NCBI GenBank assembly: GCA_047459075.1
Contig: VSCH01000017.1
Location: forward strand, 1-61,542
Length of the DNA: 61,542 nucleotides
Source: ZC4RG19 sp017577565
GTDB lineage: Bacteria > Actinomycetota > Acidimicrobiia > Acidimicrobiales > VFJN01
Direction of reading: 5' to 3'
The notes beneath the pieces are model-generated. The model was not told the DNA's origin. It did no database searches and saw only the letters and a program-made list of their open reading frames with translations. Each line of letters begins with the position of its first letter. Within the stretch, counting starts at the first letter, position 1. Below, piece by piece: positions 28,602 to 36,509 of this stretch. Position numbers and translations under genes: made by a program.

Positions 28602-29237
28602 TCACCAGGCGAGCGCCTTCTGAGCCCGCCGGCTGGGCGTGAGCTCCTTCACCACGAACGGGCAGGGGCCGTCCACGATGTCCTCGTAGCCCCTGATCGC
28701 TCGCTCGGCGGCGCGCACGCCGCGCTCGACCGGCGTGAGTCCCTTCCCCCGGTCCTTGAACAGCGAGCCGTAGAAGGCGGACGCGAACGTCGTCGCCTCG
28801 TGCCAGTCGACCGTCCGCCGGGCGCCGATGTAGGCGATCGGCGTGGCGATGCAGTCGCGGATGGCACGCACGAACCGGCCCTGGGCGGTGGAGCAGCAGT
28901 CGGCGTAGACGACATCGGCGCCGATGCCCACACCGTCGTCGGCGAACGCCTCGGCGAGCTCGGTGAGCGTGAGGCCGGTCTTCTCGTCCTCGCTCCAGAA
29001 CCCGAGGCCGTCGGGGTCGGTGGTGCCGTGCGCCATGATGTGGACCACCGTGGCGTCGGCCTGGAGCGCCGTCCTCACGGTCACCGGGTCCCGAGTGCGG
29101 ATGAACTCGATCTCGGCGATGGGGTTGCCGTTGGTCCTCGCGCCGATCGACTGGATGAGCGACTGCGCGAACGACATCGAGGTGTCGAAGGCGCCGTCGA
29201 AGCCGAGGTCGATCAGCCGTACGCGCGCTGGCCGCAT
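28602..29237 (-). CDS. Caspase-like (CHAT-type) putative cysteine protease
   Basis: The 211-residue protein has the His-Cys dyad layout of the caspase/CHAT clan: a hydrophobic strand ending in VVHIMAHGTT (His70-Gly71) and, 44 residues later, a strand ending in VVYADCCSTAQG (Cys114/Cys115). No signal peptide and no fused receptor domain are visible, so this would be a stand-alone protease. CHAT proteases act in bacterial signalling and defence when paired with sensors. ATG 29237 has a GGGAGG Shine-Dalgarno sequence. Activity is inference; the dyad and fold pattern are seen. Confidence 0.65.
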   Translation of the reverse strand: MRPARVRLIDLGFDGAFDTSMSFAQSLIQSIGARTNGNPIAEIEFIRTRDPVTVRTALQADATVVHIMAHGTTDPDGLGFWSEDEKTGLTLTELAEAFADDGVGIGADVVYADCCSTAQGRFVRAIRDCIATPIAYIGARRTVDWHEATTFASAFYGSLFKDRGKGLTPVERGVRAAERAIRGYEDIVDGPCPFVVKELTPSRRAQKALAW

Positions 29238-29348
29238 GCCCGCCTCCCCTGTGGGTCCCCGTCCTCGACCGTTTGCGTGGGGTGGTCGGCGGCGGATGTG
29301 ACGCCGGTTTCACCCGCTCCCGCGGCCGGATCCCCTACGGTGCTCCTC

Positions 29349-30074
29349 GTGGAGCTGGCGTTCGGGGACGCGCTGCGCACCCACCTCACCGAGAACCTGC
29401 GGCGGCACGAGCGGCTGGCCGTCGACCCGGACGGCCGGCGGCACGCGGCCGTCGCCGTGGTCGTCGTGGACAGCGACGCCGAGGCCCACGGGCACGACCC
29501 GCGACCGGCGACGGCGGAGGAGCTCGCGGTCATCCCCGGGGCGGAGGGTCTGCGGCTGAGCGGCAGCGTCGCCGGGACCGCCGGCGGCCCGGCCGTGCTG
29601 CTGACCCGCCGGGCGAGCCGGATGCGGGCCCACCCCGGCCAGTGGGCGCTGCCGGGCGGGCGGCTCGACGAGGGCGAGACGCCGGTCGACGCCGCCCGGC
29701 GGGAGCTGCACGAGGAGCTGGGCCTCGACCTGCCGGAGTCCGCCGTGCTCGGGTTGCTCGACGACTACCCGACCCGGTCCGGCTACGTCATCACGCCCGT
29801 CGTGCTGTGGGGCGGGGCCGACCCGGCGATGTCGCCCCAGCCCGACGAGGTCGCCTCGGTGCACCGCGTGAGCTTCCGCGAGCTGTGCCGGCCGGACTCG
29901 CCCCGGTTCGTCCGGATCCCGGAGTCCGACCGCCCGGTGGTCCAGGTGCCGGTCGGCGGCGACCTCATCCACGCGCCGACCGGGGCGGTGCTCCTGCAGT
30001 TCCGGCGGGTGGCGATCGAGGGCACGACCGAGCGCGTCGCCGGTTACGAGCAGCCGGTCTTCGCCTGGCGCTGA
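29349..30074 (+). CDS. Nudix hydrolase, CoA-pyrophosphatase type
   Basis: Likely hydrolyses CoA or derivatives at the pyrophosphate. The Nudix box is intact (GRLDEGETPVDAARRELHEEL, with GE and REL..EE residues) and is preceded by LLTRRASRMRAHPGQW, the extra CoA motif of the NudL/UPF0035 subgroup. 241 residues. Start GTG 29349 lies seven bases after TACGGT (29336-29341), a leaderless pattern; it is divergent from the caspase-like gene. The frame is open well upstream, but that sequence is antisense to the caspase-like gene. Confidence 0.82.
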   Translation: MELAFGDALRTHLTENLRRHERLAVDPDGRRHAAVAVVVVDSDAEAHGHDPRPATAEELAVIPGAEGLRLSGSVAGTAGGPAVLLTRRASRMRAHPGQWALPGGRLDEGETPVDAARRELHEELGLDLPESAVLGLLDDYPTRSGYVITPVVLWGGADPAMSPQPDEVASVHRVSFRELCRPDSPRFVRIPESDRPVVQVPVGGDLIHAPTGAVLLQFRRVAIEGTTERVAGYEQPVFAWR

Positions 30075-30132
30075 CGGGAGCGTCGCCGGGCGGCGCGCCC
30101 ACCCCGCGGCGCGTGTGGCATCGTGCGGGCCC

Positions 30133-30846
30133 ATGGCCGGGGACCTGCTCGACGCCCGCCTCCGCTTCCGGCGCCGCCCGGCGTCGCCCTCGGGCGCCCT
30201 CGCGGGCGTGGAGCGGGACGAGCCGCTCGGCCTCGGGGCCGACGGCCGCGACGGGCTCGTCTACGTGCCCGCCACCGCCGGTCCCGGCGCCCCGCTGCTC
30301 GTCTTCCTCCACGGGGCCACCGGCAGCGGGCGGGCCCACCTGCGGGCGGTCCTGGCCGCGGTCGACCGCCACGGCGTGGTCGTCGTCGCCCCCGACTCCC
30401 GCCACCCGTCGACCTGGGACCTGCTCGCCGAGGGGCGCTTCGGGCCGGACGTCGCCTTCCTCGACGCCGTGCTCGACGCGGTGGTCGACGACCTCGACCT
30501 CGACGTCGACACCGATCGCCTGGCGATCGGCGGCGTGTCCGACGGCGCGTCGTACGCGCTGTCGGTCGGGCTGTCCAACGGCGATGTGTTCTCGGCCGTG
30601 CTGGCGTTCTCGCCGGGCTTCCTCGTCGTGCCGTCCCCGGTCGGGCGGCCGCGGGTGTTCGTGTCGCACGGGACCGCCGACCCGATCCTGCCCATCGACG
30701 CTTGCAGCCGGGCGTTCGTGCCCACCCTCCGGGAGGCGGGCTACACGGTCGAGATGCGCGAGTTCGACGGCGGCCACACGGTGCCGCCCGAGGTCTCCGA
30801 CGCCGCCGTGCGCTGGTGGCTGGACGGCCCGCCGGACCAGCGCTGA
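30133..30846 (+). CDS. Alpha/beta-hydrolase (esterase or depolymerase family)
   Basis: Serine hydrolase of 237 residues with oxyanion-hole strand LLVFLHGATGSG, nucleophile Ser136 in GGVSDG, acid Asp183 in SHGTADPILP and His215 in GGHTVPP. The shape resembles phospholipase/carboxylesterase and poly-hydroxybutyrate depolymerase-like enzymes. No signal peptide, so cytoplasmic. ATG 30133; the box CATCGT eight bases upstream is a weak -10 match. An inverted repeat follows its stop. Confidence 0.75.
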   Translation: MAGDLLDARLRFRRRPASPSGALAGVERDEPLGLGADGRDGLVYVPATAGPGAPLLVFLHGATGSGRAHLRAVLAAVDRHGVVVVAPDSRHPSTWDLLAEGRFGPDVAFLDAVLDAVVDDLDLDVDTDRLAIGGVSDGASYALSVGLSNGDVFSAVLAFSPGFLVVPSPVGRPRVFVSHGTADPILPIDACSRAFVPTLREAGYTVEMREFDGGHTVPPEVSDAAVRWWLDGPPDQR

Positions 30847-30859
30847 CGCTCCCGGCACG

Positions 30860-30892
30860 CCGGGGCCCGGCAGCCGGTGGCGCGGGCCCCGG
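30860..30892. terminator. Bidirectional terminator hairpin
   Basis: A perfect 10-base inverted repeat, CCGGGGCCCG (30860-30869) and CGGGCCCCGG (30883-30892), with a 13-base loop sits between two convergent stops. Position and strength support termination of both genes. Confidence 0.6.
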
Positions 30893-30900
30893 GCCGGCGG

Positions 30901-31743
30901 TCAGGCCGGTGCGCCCTCGAGGCCGAGGATGCCGGCCAGCAGGTCCATCGACCGCAGCCACGAGTCCAGGTCGGTGCGCCACGGCGCGGCGACCACGTGC
31001 TGGACCCCGGCGGCCTCGAAGCCCTCGCGCTCGCGGGCGATCTCGTCGGGATCCATGCCCTGCGGGTCCCACCCCGTGCGCAGCGAGATGGTGAACGTGG
31101 CCGGGTCGGGGTGGTCGCGGCGCAGGCGGGCGATCGGCTCGCGGACGGTGTCCGGCTTCAGGCCGATGAGCTGGAAGCCGGTCGCCCCCGCCCGCTTCGC
31201 CCGCCGGTAGGCGGGCTCGCTGCCGCCCCCGATCCAGACGTCGATCGGGTGCGCGGGCTTGGGCAGCACCCGCATGTCGTCGAACGCGTAGTGCTCGCCG
31301 TGGAAGCTGCTGGGGTCGGTGGTCCAGCAGATCCGGAGGATCTCCAGGATCTCGTCGGTGCGCCGACCCCGGGTGCGGAAGTCCTGGCCCAGGGCGGCGA
31401 ACTCGGCAGCGCTCCAGCCGACGCCGACGCCGAGGGTCAGCCGCCCGCCGCTCAGGGCGTCGAGGGACGCGGTCGCGTTGGCCAGCCACAGCGGGTGGTA
31501 CTGGCTGGCGACGAGGACGCTCGTGCCGAGACCGACCCGGGTGGTGGCCGCGGCCGCCCACGTCAGGGTGAGCAGCGGGTCGTAGAGGTACGGCGACGGG
31601 TATCCCTGGTCGGCGGGGTGGACGACGTGGTCGCTGACCCAGACGTCGTCGAAGCCGAGCTCCTCGGCGTGCCGGGCCGCCCGGGCGATCGCGTCGGGGC
31701 CCGCGACCCGCCCGTACTGGGGGAGGTGGATGCCGAAGCGCAT
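30901..31743 (-). CDS. LLM-class (F420-dependent-type) oxidoreductase
   Basis: Luciferase-like flavin or F420-dependent oxidoreductase, 280 residues. The TIM-barrel family start MRFGIHLPQYG, VWVSDHVV, RVGLGTSVLVASQYHPLWLA and the LTLGVGVGWSAAEF block are typical of the TIGR03619-like F420 group common in actinobacteria. The reaction is unknown. ATG 31743; a weak -10 (GATACT) lies just upstream. Convergent with the esterase, divergent from the DinB-like gene. Confidence 0.82.
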   Translation of the reverse strand: MRFGIHLPQYGRVAGPDAIARAARHAEELGFDDVWVSDHVVHPADQGYPSPYLYDPLLTLTWAAAATTRVGLGTSVLVASQYHPLWLANATASLDALSGGRLTLGVGVGWSAAEFAALGQDFRTRGRRTDEILEILRICWTTDPSSFHGEHYAFDDMRVLPKPAHPIDVWIGGGSEPAYRRAKRAGATGFQLIGLKPDTVREPIARLRRDHPDPATFTISLRTGWDPQGMDPDEIAREREGFEAAGVQHVVAAPWRTDLDSWLRSMDLLAGILGLEGAPA

Positions 31744-31862
31744 GGTCCGGCGAGTATCGCAGGCCGGCCGGCGCCCGGGCCGCTCGCGGAATGCACCGCG
31801 CCTTCGAGCCTCCGAGGTGGCAGGCTCCCCGGGGCGGGCACCGCCGACCGCCGGGAGGCGCC

Positions 31863-32384
31863 ATGGAGATCCACGACCTGCTGCTCGAGCTGTACGGCCG
31901 CATCCCCGAGCACGTCCACCAGGCCGTCGACGGCCTCACCGTCGAGGAGCTGACGGCGACGCCCGAGCCGGGCTGCAACCCGATCGGCTGGATCGTCTGG
32001 CACCTCACCCGGGTGCAGGACCACCACGTGGCCGAGCTGCTCGACCAGCCGCAGATCTGGGAGTCGGGGGACTGGGCCCGCCGCTTCGGCGTGGATCCCG
32101 ACCCGCAGAACACCGGCTTCGGCCACGGGCCCGAGGAGGTGGCGGCGATCCGGCCCGAGGGCCCCGAGGTGCTGGCCGAGTACTACGCGGCGGTCGCCGC
32201 CCGCACCGACGACCTCCTGCGCCGCCTGCGGCCCGCCGACCTCGACCGCGTCGTCGACCGGCGGTGGGACCCGCCCGTGACCCTGGGCGTGCGCCTCGTC
32301 AGCATCGCGGACGACGACATCCAGCACGCCGGCCAGGCCAAGTACGTCCGGGGCCTGCTCGAGCGCCGTCGCGTCGGCGGCTGA
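31863..32384 (+). CDS. DinB/YfiT-like metal-binding protein (DUF664-type)
   Basis: Four-helix DinB-superfamily protein of 173 residues. Putative metal-binding histidines are at WHLTRVQDHH and IQHAGQ, the usual helix positions. In actinobacteria many such proteins are mycothiol- or thiol-dependent enzymes of unknown substrate. ATG 31863 has a GGGAGG Shine-Dalgarno sequence. Confidence 0.75.
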   Translation: MEIHDLLLELYGRIPEHVHQAVDGLTVEELTATPEPGCNPIGWIVWHLTRVQDHHVAELLDQPQIWESGDWARRFGVDPDPQNTGFGHGPEEVAAIRPEGPEVLAEYYAAVAARTDDLLRRLRPADLDRVVDRRWDPPVTLGVRLVSIADDDIQHAGQAKYVRGLLERRRVGG

Positions 32385-32394
32385 CCGGGCCGGC

Positions 32395-32410
32395 CCGGGT
32401 CGGGACCCGG
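32395..32410. terminator. Possible bidirectional hairpin
   Basis: CCGGGT and ACCCGG arms with a four-base loop lie between the stops of the DinB-like gene and the membrane protein on the other strand. Confidence 0.35.
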
Positions 32411-32415
32411 CCGGG

Positions 32416-32895
32416 TCAGTCGCCGTTCAGGCCGATGGGCGCCACCTCGGTGAGCGCCGGCCGGTCGTCCGCGGCCGGCGCCGGCGAGTCGGGGTTGAGC
32501 ACGACGTAGGCGAGCAGCCCGAGCAGGAAGAGGACCGTCGTCGCCAGGGCGACGATCGGCGGGTTCAGGGGGGAGAGGGTCCGCCGCCGGGGGACCGGCT
32601 CGGTCGCGCCGACCTCGGTGCCGGTCGGGACGTCGCCGCCGACGGCATCGACGGCCTCGGTGGTCTCGAGCGCCCCGATCCCCGCGACGGCCGTCGCGTC
32701 GCCGTCCCGCCGGAGCGGCTCGGTGTCGTCGGCGCCGGCGGGCGGTGACGGGGGCCGGTGGGTTGCTCGTCCGTTCGGGGTGCCGCCGGGGCTGCGGCCG
32801 AGGAGGGGGCGGATCGGGGACATGCGGCTCCGGGGGGCGCGGCGCGGATGGTGCCGGCGTTCGGCCACCCGGACGAGCAAGTCGAACTGTGCCAT
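32416..32895 (-). CDS. Single-pass membrane protein of unknown function
   Basis: Not recognised. The 159-residue protein starts MAQFDLLVRVAERRHH, has a basic/Pro-rich N-terminal region, and one hydrophobic segment near the C-terminus (IVALATTVLFLLGLLAYVVL) followed by a short outside tail. ATG 32895 chosen because upstream residues are poorly protein-like. The ~300 bases upstream hold a strong AT-rich promoter-like site and a possible 25-codon ORF. Confidence 0.5.
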   Translation of the reverse strand: MAQFDLLVRVAERRHHPRRAPRSRMSPIRPLLGRSPGGTPNGRATHRPPSPPAGADDTEPLRRDGDATAVAGIGALETTEAVDAVGGDVPTGTEVGATEPVPRRRTLSPLNPPIVALATTVLFLLGLLAYVVLNPDSPAPAADDRPALTEVAPIGLNGD

Positions 32896-33007
32896 GGGTG
32901 CCTCACCGGGGGAGAGGTGAAGGGTCGGGGAGAAGCTTCGGTTGTGGGGGAGAAGCGGCGGGCGCCGGTCGGGCGCGTGAGGCCATGCGCCCGGCACCGC
33001 CGTCCGC

Positions 33008-33085
33008 TCAGTGGTTCGGATCGTGCGCCGGGCCTGCGCCGCCTGCCGGGGGAGGGAACGCGACGCAGACCCGGACGCAGTCCAT
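33008..33085 (-). CDS. Possible 25-codon leader ORF
   Basis: ATG at 33085, stop at 33008, encoding a short Cys- and Pro-containing peptide. Upstream, TAGGGC (33098-33093) lies seven bases before the ATG and TATAGC (33104-33099) just before that; the site is the most AT-rich stretch nearby. The spacing fits the leaderless pattern, but no conservation can be checked here. It could instead be just the 5' leader of the gene ending at 32416. Confidence 0.25.
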   Translation of the reverse strand: MDCVRVCVAFPPPAGGAGPAHDPNH

Positions 33086-33201
33086 CGAGCCAGCCCTAGC
33101 TATAGCACCATCCCCAGGTCGTCGCCACAGGTAGTGCCGGGCTGTGCACGGGCGAGGGTCGTCCCGCACGGGGGGTGCGCGGTCGTGCACCGTGAGCACC
33201 G

Positions 33202-34146
33202 CTAGGACACCTCCTCGAGGGCCTCGGCGAGCTCCTCCTTGGACATCTTCGACCGGCCGTCGATGCCGCGGCGCTGGGCCTCCTCGTACAGCTCCTCCCG
33301 CGACCGGTCGGACCCGGCGTCGCGGGACCGCGCCCGCCGCGCCCGGCGCCCGCCGCGCCGGCGACCCCGGCCCTCCTCGAGGCTGGCCTCGAGCGCGGCC
33401 ATGAGGTCGACGACCGCGGGGCGCTCGGCCGGCTCCTCGGTGACGATCTCCTCGCCGGCGGCCTTGGCCTCGACCAGCTCGAGGACGCGCTCGCGGTAGG
33501 AGTCCCGGTAGCGGTCGGGCTCCCAGTCGGCGGCGAGCATGTCGATGAGCTGCTCGGCCATCTTCCGCTCCCGGGCCGACGGCCGGCCGGCGCCGTCGAG
33601 CGCCGCGACCTCGTCGATGTCGGCCGGGTCGCGGACCTCGTCGGCGAAGTGCATGGTCTCGACGGCGAGCACCTCGTCGAGAGGCCGCACGGCGGCCAGG
33701 TACTCCTTGTCGCGCATCACGAACCGGGCGATGCCGGCGTGGTTGGCCGAGCGCATGGCCGCGTGCATCAGCGCGTAGGGCTTCGCGGCCTCCTCGTTCG
33801 CCGGGACGAGGTAGTAGGTCCGGTCGAAGTACACGGGGTCGACCGCGTCGAGGTCGACGAAGTCCTCCAGCTCGATCGTGCGGGAGCGGTCGGGCTCGAC
33901 GGCCTCGAGCTCCTCGGGCGTGAGCACGACGTAGGTGCCGTCGTCGACCTCGTAGCCCTTGACGACGTCGTCGTAGTCGACCTCGCGGTCCGTGCCCTCG
34001 ACGACCCGCTTGTTGCGCACCCGCTTGCCGGTGTCCCGCTGCAGCTGGTGGAAGCGGACGCCCTTCTCCTCGACGGCGGAGAAGAGCTTCACCGGCACGT
34101 TCACCAGCCCGAAGCTGAGGGCGCCGGTCCAGATCGCGCGGGGCAT
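33202..34146 (-). CDS. ku: Ku protein (non-homologous end joining)
   Basis: Bacterial Ku binds double-strand ends and recruits LigD. The 314-residue protein starts with the family hallmark MPRAIWTGALSFGLVNVPVK and contains YEVDDGTYVVLTPEEL and RTYYLVPANE. The C-terminus is basic (RGRRRGGRRARRARSR) and ends in a SAP-like helix pair (SREELYEEAQRRGIDG, MSKEELAEAL). No ligD lies in this window. ATG 34146; a TATACG -10-like box lies about 30 bases upstream. Confidence 0.95.
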   Translation of the reverse strand: MPRAIWTGALSFGLVNVPVKLFSAVEEKGVRFHQLQRDTGKRVRNKRVVEGTDREVDYDDVVKGYEVDDGTYVVLTPEELEAVEPDRSRTIELEDFVDLDAVDPVYFDRTYYLVPANEEAAKPYALMHAAMRSANHAGIARFVMRDKEYLAAVRPLDEVLAVETMHFADEVRDPADIDEVAALDGAGRPSARERKMAEQLIDMLAADWEPDRYRDSYRERVLELVEAKAAGEEIVTEEPAERPAVVDLMAALEASLEEGRGRRRGGRRARRARSRDAGSDRSREELYEEAQRRGIDGRSKMSKEELAEALEEVS

Positions 34147-34269
34147 GGTGCACGTGTCCCCGCCGCAGGCGACCCGTATACGTGGGGATCCGCGACTTCC
34201 CGTGGCCGGTGTGGTACGCGCGCCCGCCCCGACCGGGGGCCGGGGCGGGGGCGCGGGGGCGGCGGTGCC

Positions 34270-34953
34270 TCAGCCGGCGGCCTCGGCGAAGCGGTCGTCC
34301 CGGGTGCCCTCCTTGCGGGCGATCGCCAGGTGACCGCCCAGGTAGCCGCCGGCGGTGGCCGCGAGCCCGCCGAGGAGGCCGAGCGCGGCGCCGCGCAGGT
34401 GGTGGCCCTTCCGGCGCGCCAGGTACGACAGGAGGTAGAAGACGAGGCCGACGGAGTTCCAGCCGGCGTGGACGACGCCCACGCGCCGCGACTCCCGGTC
34501 GACGTGCAGCCACTCGGCCAGGCCGGTCGCCGCGGTCGGCAGGGCGGTCAGGATGCCCGCGCCCACGAGCCGCTTCGCCGCCGGCCGGGACCGGCGGCCA
34601 CCGACGAGGTCGAGGACGGCGGCGCTCGTCCACATGCCGATCGGCAGGTCGGTCAGCACCGGGTGCAGGGCGTGCCCCATCCAGGTGCCGAGCAGGGCGT
34701 CGTGCACCGGGCCCTCGGGCGCCACCGTGGTGGCGATGGCCTCGAGCGTGGCCGCGGGGGCGTCGAGGGCCTCGTTGGCCTCGATGCTCCGGACGGCGTC
34801 GACGAGGGCGTCGGGGGTCGGGAGGCCCTGGTCGGCCGCCGCCTCCGACACCTCGGGGATCCCGGTGTCGCCGGCCGGCGGCGCGCCGGTGCGCTCGGTG
34901 TTCGGCGCGCTCGCGCCGGGGTCGTCGGGCGCAGGTCCTGCAGGTACAGCCAT
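34270..34953 (-). CDS. DUF2231 family membrane protein
   Basis: Membrane protein of 227 residues. The DUF2231 pattern HALHPVLTDLPIGMWTSAAVLD is present, followed by four hydrophobic helices. The first ~75 residues are acidic and Pro/Ala-rich, likely disordered. Family function is unknown; some members carry redox partners. ATG 34953 has a GA-rich Shine-Dalgarno region. Confidence 0.75.
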   Translation of the reverse strand: MAVPAGPAPDDPGASAPNTERTGAPPAGDTGIPEVSEAAADQGLPTPDALVDAVRSIEANEALDAPAATLEAIATTVAPEGPVHDALLGTWMGHALHPVLTDLPIGMWTSAAVLDLVGGRRSRPAAKRLVGAGILTALPTAATGLAEWLHVDRESRRVGVVHAGWNSVGLVFYLLSYLARRKGHHLRGAALGLLGGLAATAGGYLGGHLAIARKEGTRDDRFAEAAG

Positions 34954-35034
34954 GGTCGTCCCCCTCGGGGGTGCGCGTTCGGGTCGGGCCGCGTGCTTCC
35001 CCGCACGGGGGGTGCGAAACGCCCGGACCGGCGC

Positions 35035-36450
35035 CTACTCGCTGGTCGCCGTCGTCGCGCCGCCGTCGCCGTCGCCGGCCCCGACCCAGACGGTCTTGAC
35101 GTTGCAGAACGCCCGGATGCCGTGGGCGGCCAGCTCGCGCCCGTAGCCCGAGCGCTTGACGCCGCCGAAGGGCAGCTCCGGGTAGGAGGTCGTCATGCCG
35201 TTGACCGTCACCGTGCCGGCCTCGAGGTCGCGGACGAACCGCTCCTGCTCGGCTGGGTCGCGGGTCCAGACGTTCGAGCCCAGGCCGAAGGCGGTGGCGT
35301 TGGCCAGCTCCAGCGCGGCATCGACGTCCGGCACCCGGTGCAGCGCTGCGACCGGCCCGAAGACCTCCTCGTGGAACATGCGCACGTCCTCGGTCACGCC
35401 CGTGACCACGGTGGGCGGGTAGTACCAGCCCGGGCCGTCGGGCCGCTCGCCGCCGCAGAGCACGGTCGCGCCCTTGGCGACGGCGTCGGCGACGAGCTCC
35501 TCGACGTCGTCCCGTCCCTGCGAGGTGGCGAGCGGGCCGACGTCGGTGCCGGGGTCCGACGGGTCGCCGACCCGGAGGCGGCGCATCTCCTCGACTAAGC
35601 GGGCCTCGAACTCGTCGGCCACCGGGTCGAGCACGATGAACCGCTTGGCGGCGATGCAGCTCTGGCCGTTGTTCTGGCACCGGGCGACGGCCGCGACCCG
35701 GGCCGCGGCGGCGAGGTCGGCCGACGGGGTCACGATGAACGGGTCGCTGCCGCCCAGCTCCAGGACGGTCGGCTTGACCTCGTCGCCGGCCACGGCGGCG
35801 ACCGCCCGGCCGGCGGCCTCGCTGCCGGTCAGCGTCGCCGCTCGCACCCGCGGGTCCCGGAGCACGGGCTCGACGCGGGACGACTCGACGAGCAGCGTCC
35901 GGAGCACGTCGTCGGGGAAGCCGGCCTCCCGGACCACCTGCTCGATGCGCAGGGCGGTGCCGGGGACGTTCGACGCGTGCTTCAGGAGCGCGGTGTTGCC
36001 GGCCATGAGCGCGGGCGCCGCGAACCGCACGACCTGCCAGAGGGGGAAGTTCCAGGGCATGACCGCCAGGACCGGGCCCAGCGGCTGGTAGCGCACGAAG
36101 GCCCGGGCGGCGCCGACCGCGGCGGCGTCCGCGTGCTCGTCGGCCAGGAAGGCCGGGGCGTGCTCGGCGTAGAAGCGGAAGGCCCGGGCGCACTTGTCGA
36201 CCTCGGCCGCCGCGGCCGCCAGCGTCTTGCCCATCTCGAGCGTCATCAGCAGGGCGATCTCGTCGCGGTCCCGCTCGAGCACGTCCGCGGCCCGCCGGCA
36301 CCACCCGGCCCGCTCGTCGAGGCCCGTCGTGCGGTAGCGGGCGAAGGCCTCGCTCACCCGCCCGACGGCCTCGTCCACCTCCTCGGGGGTGTGGGCCTCG
36401 TAGGTGCGGACCACCTCGCCCGTGGCCGGGTTCACCGTCGCGAAGGTCAT
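35035..36450 (-). CDS. Aldehyde dehydrogenase (succinate-semialdehyde-type)
   Basis: NAD(P)-dependent aldehyde oxidation. The 471-residue protein has Asn134 (MPWNFPLW), Glu231 (LELGGSDPF) and catalytic Cys265 (NNGQSCIAAKR). The short N-terminus and the conserved blocks resemble GabD1-like succinate-semialdehyde dehydrogenases of actinobacteria; the substrate is inference. ATG 36450 lies six bases after TAGCCA (36462-36457). Confidence 0.88.
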   Translation of the reverse strand: MTFATVNPATGEVVRTYEAHTPEEVDEAVGRVSEAFARYRTTGLDERAGWCRRAADVLERDRDEIALLMTLEMGKTLAAAAAEVDKCARAFRFYAEHAPAFLADEHADAAAVGAARAFVRYQPLGPVLAVMPWNFPLWQVVRFAAPALMAGNTALLKHASNVPGTALRIEQVVREAGFPDDVLRTLLVESSRVEPVLRDPRVRAATLTGSEAAGRAVAAVAGDEVKPTVLELGGSDPFIVTPSADLAAAARVAAVARCQNNGQSCIAAKRFIVLDPVADEFEARLVEEMRRLRVGDPSDPGTDVGPLATSQGRDDVEELVADAVAKGATVLCGGERPDGPGWYYPPTVVTGVTEDVRMFHEEVFGPVAALHRVPDVDAALELANATAFGLGSNVWTRDPAEQERFVRDLEAGTVTVNGMTTSYPELPFGGVKRSGYGRELAAHGIRAFCNVKTVWVGAGDGDGGATTATSE

Positions 36451-36509
36451 GGTCCCTGGCTACCCGGCGGCCCGGCCGGCTCTACCCCGGCCGGCGCGCC
36501 GGGCCGGCC

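Noticed and set aside
33008..36304. Open frame of over 1000 codons on the minus strand
   Set aside because: Overlaps ku, DUF2231 and aldehyde dehydrogenase genes in another frame; Arg/Gly/Pro-rich shadow.
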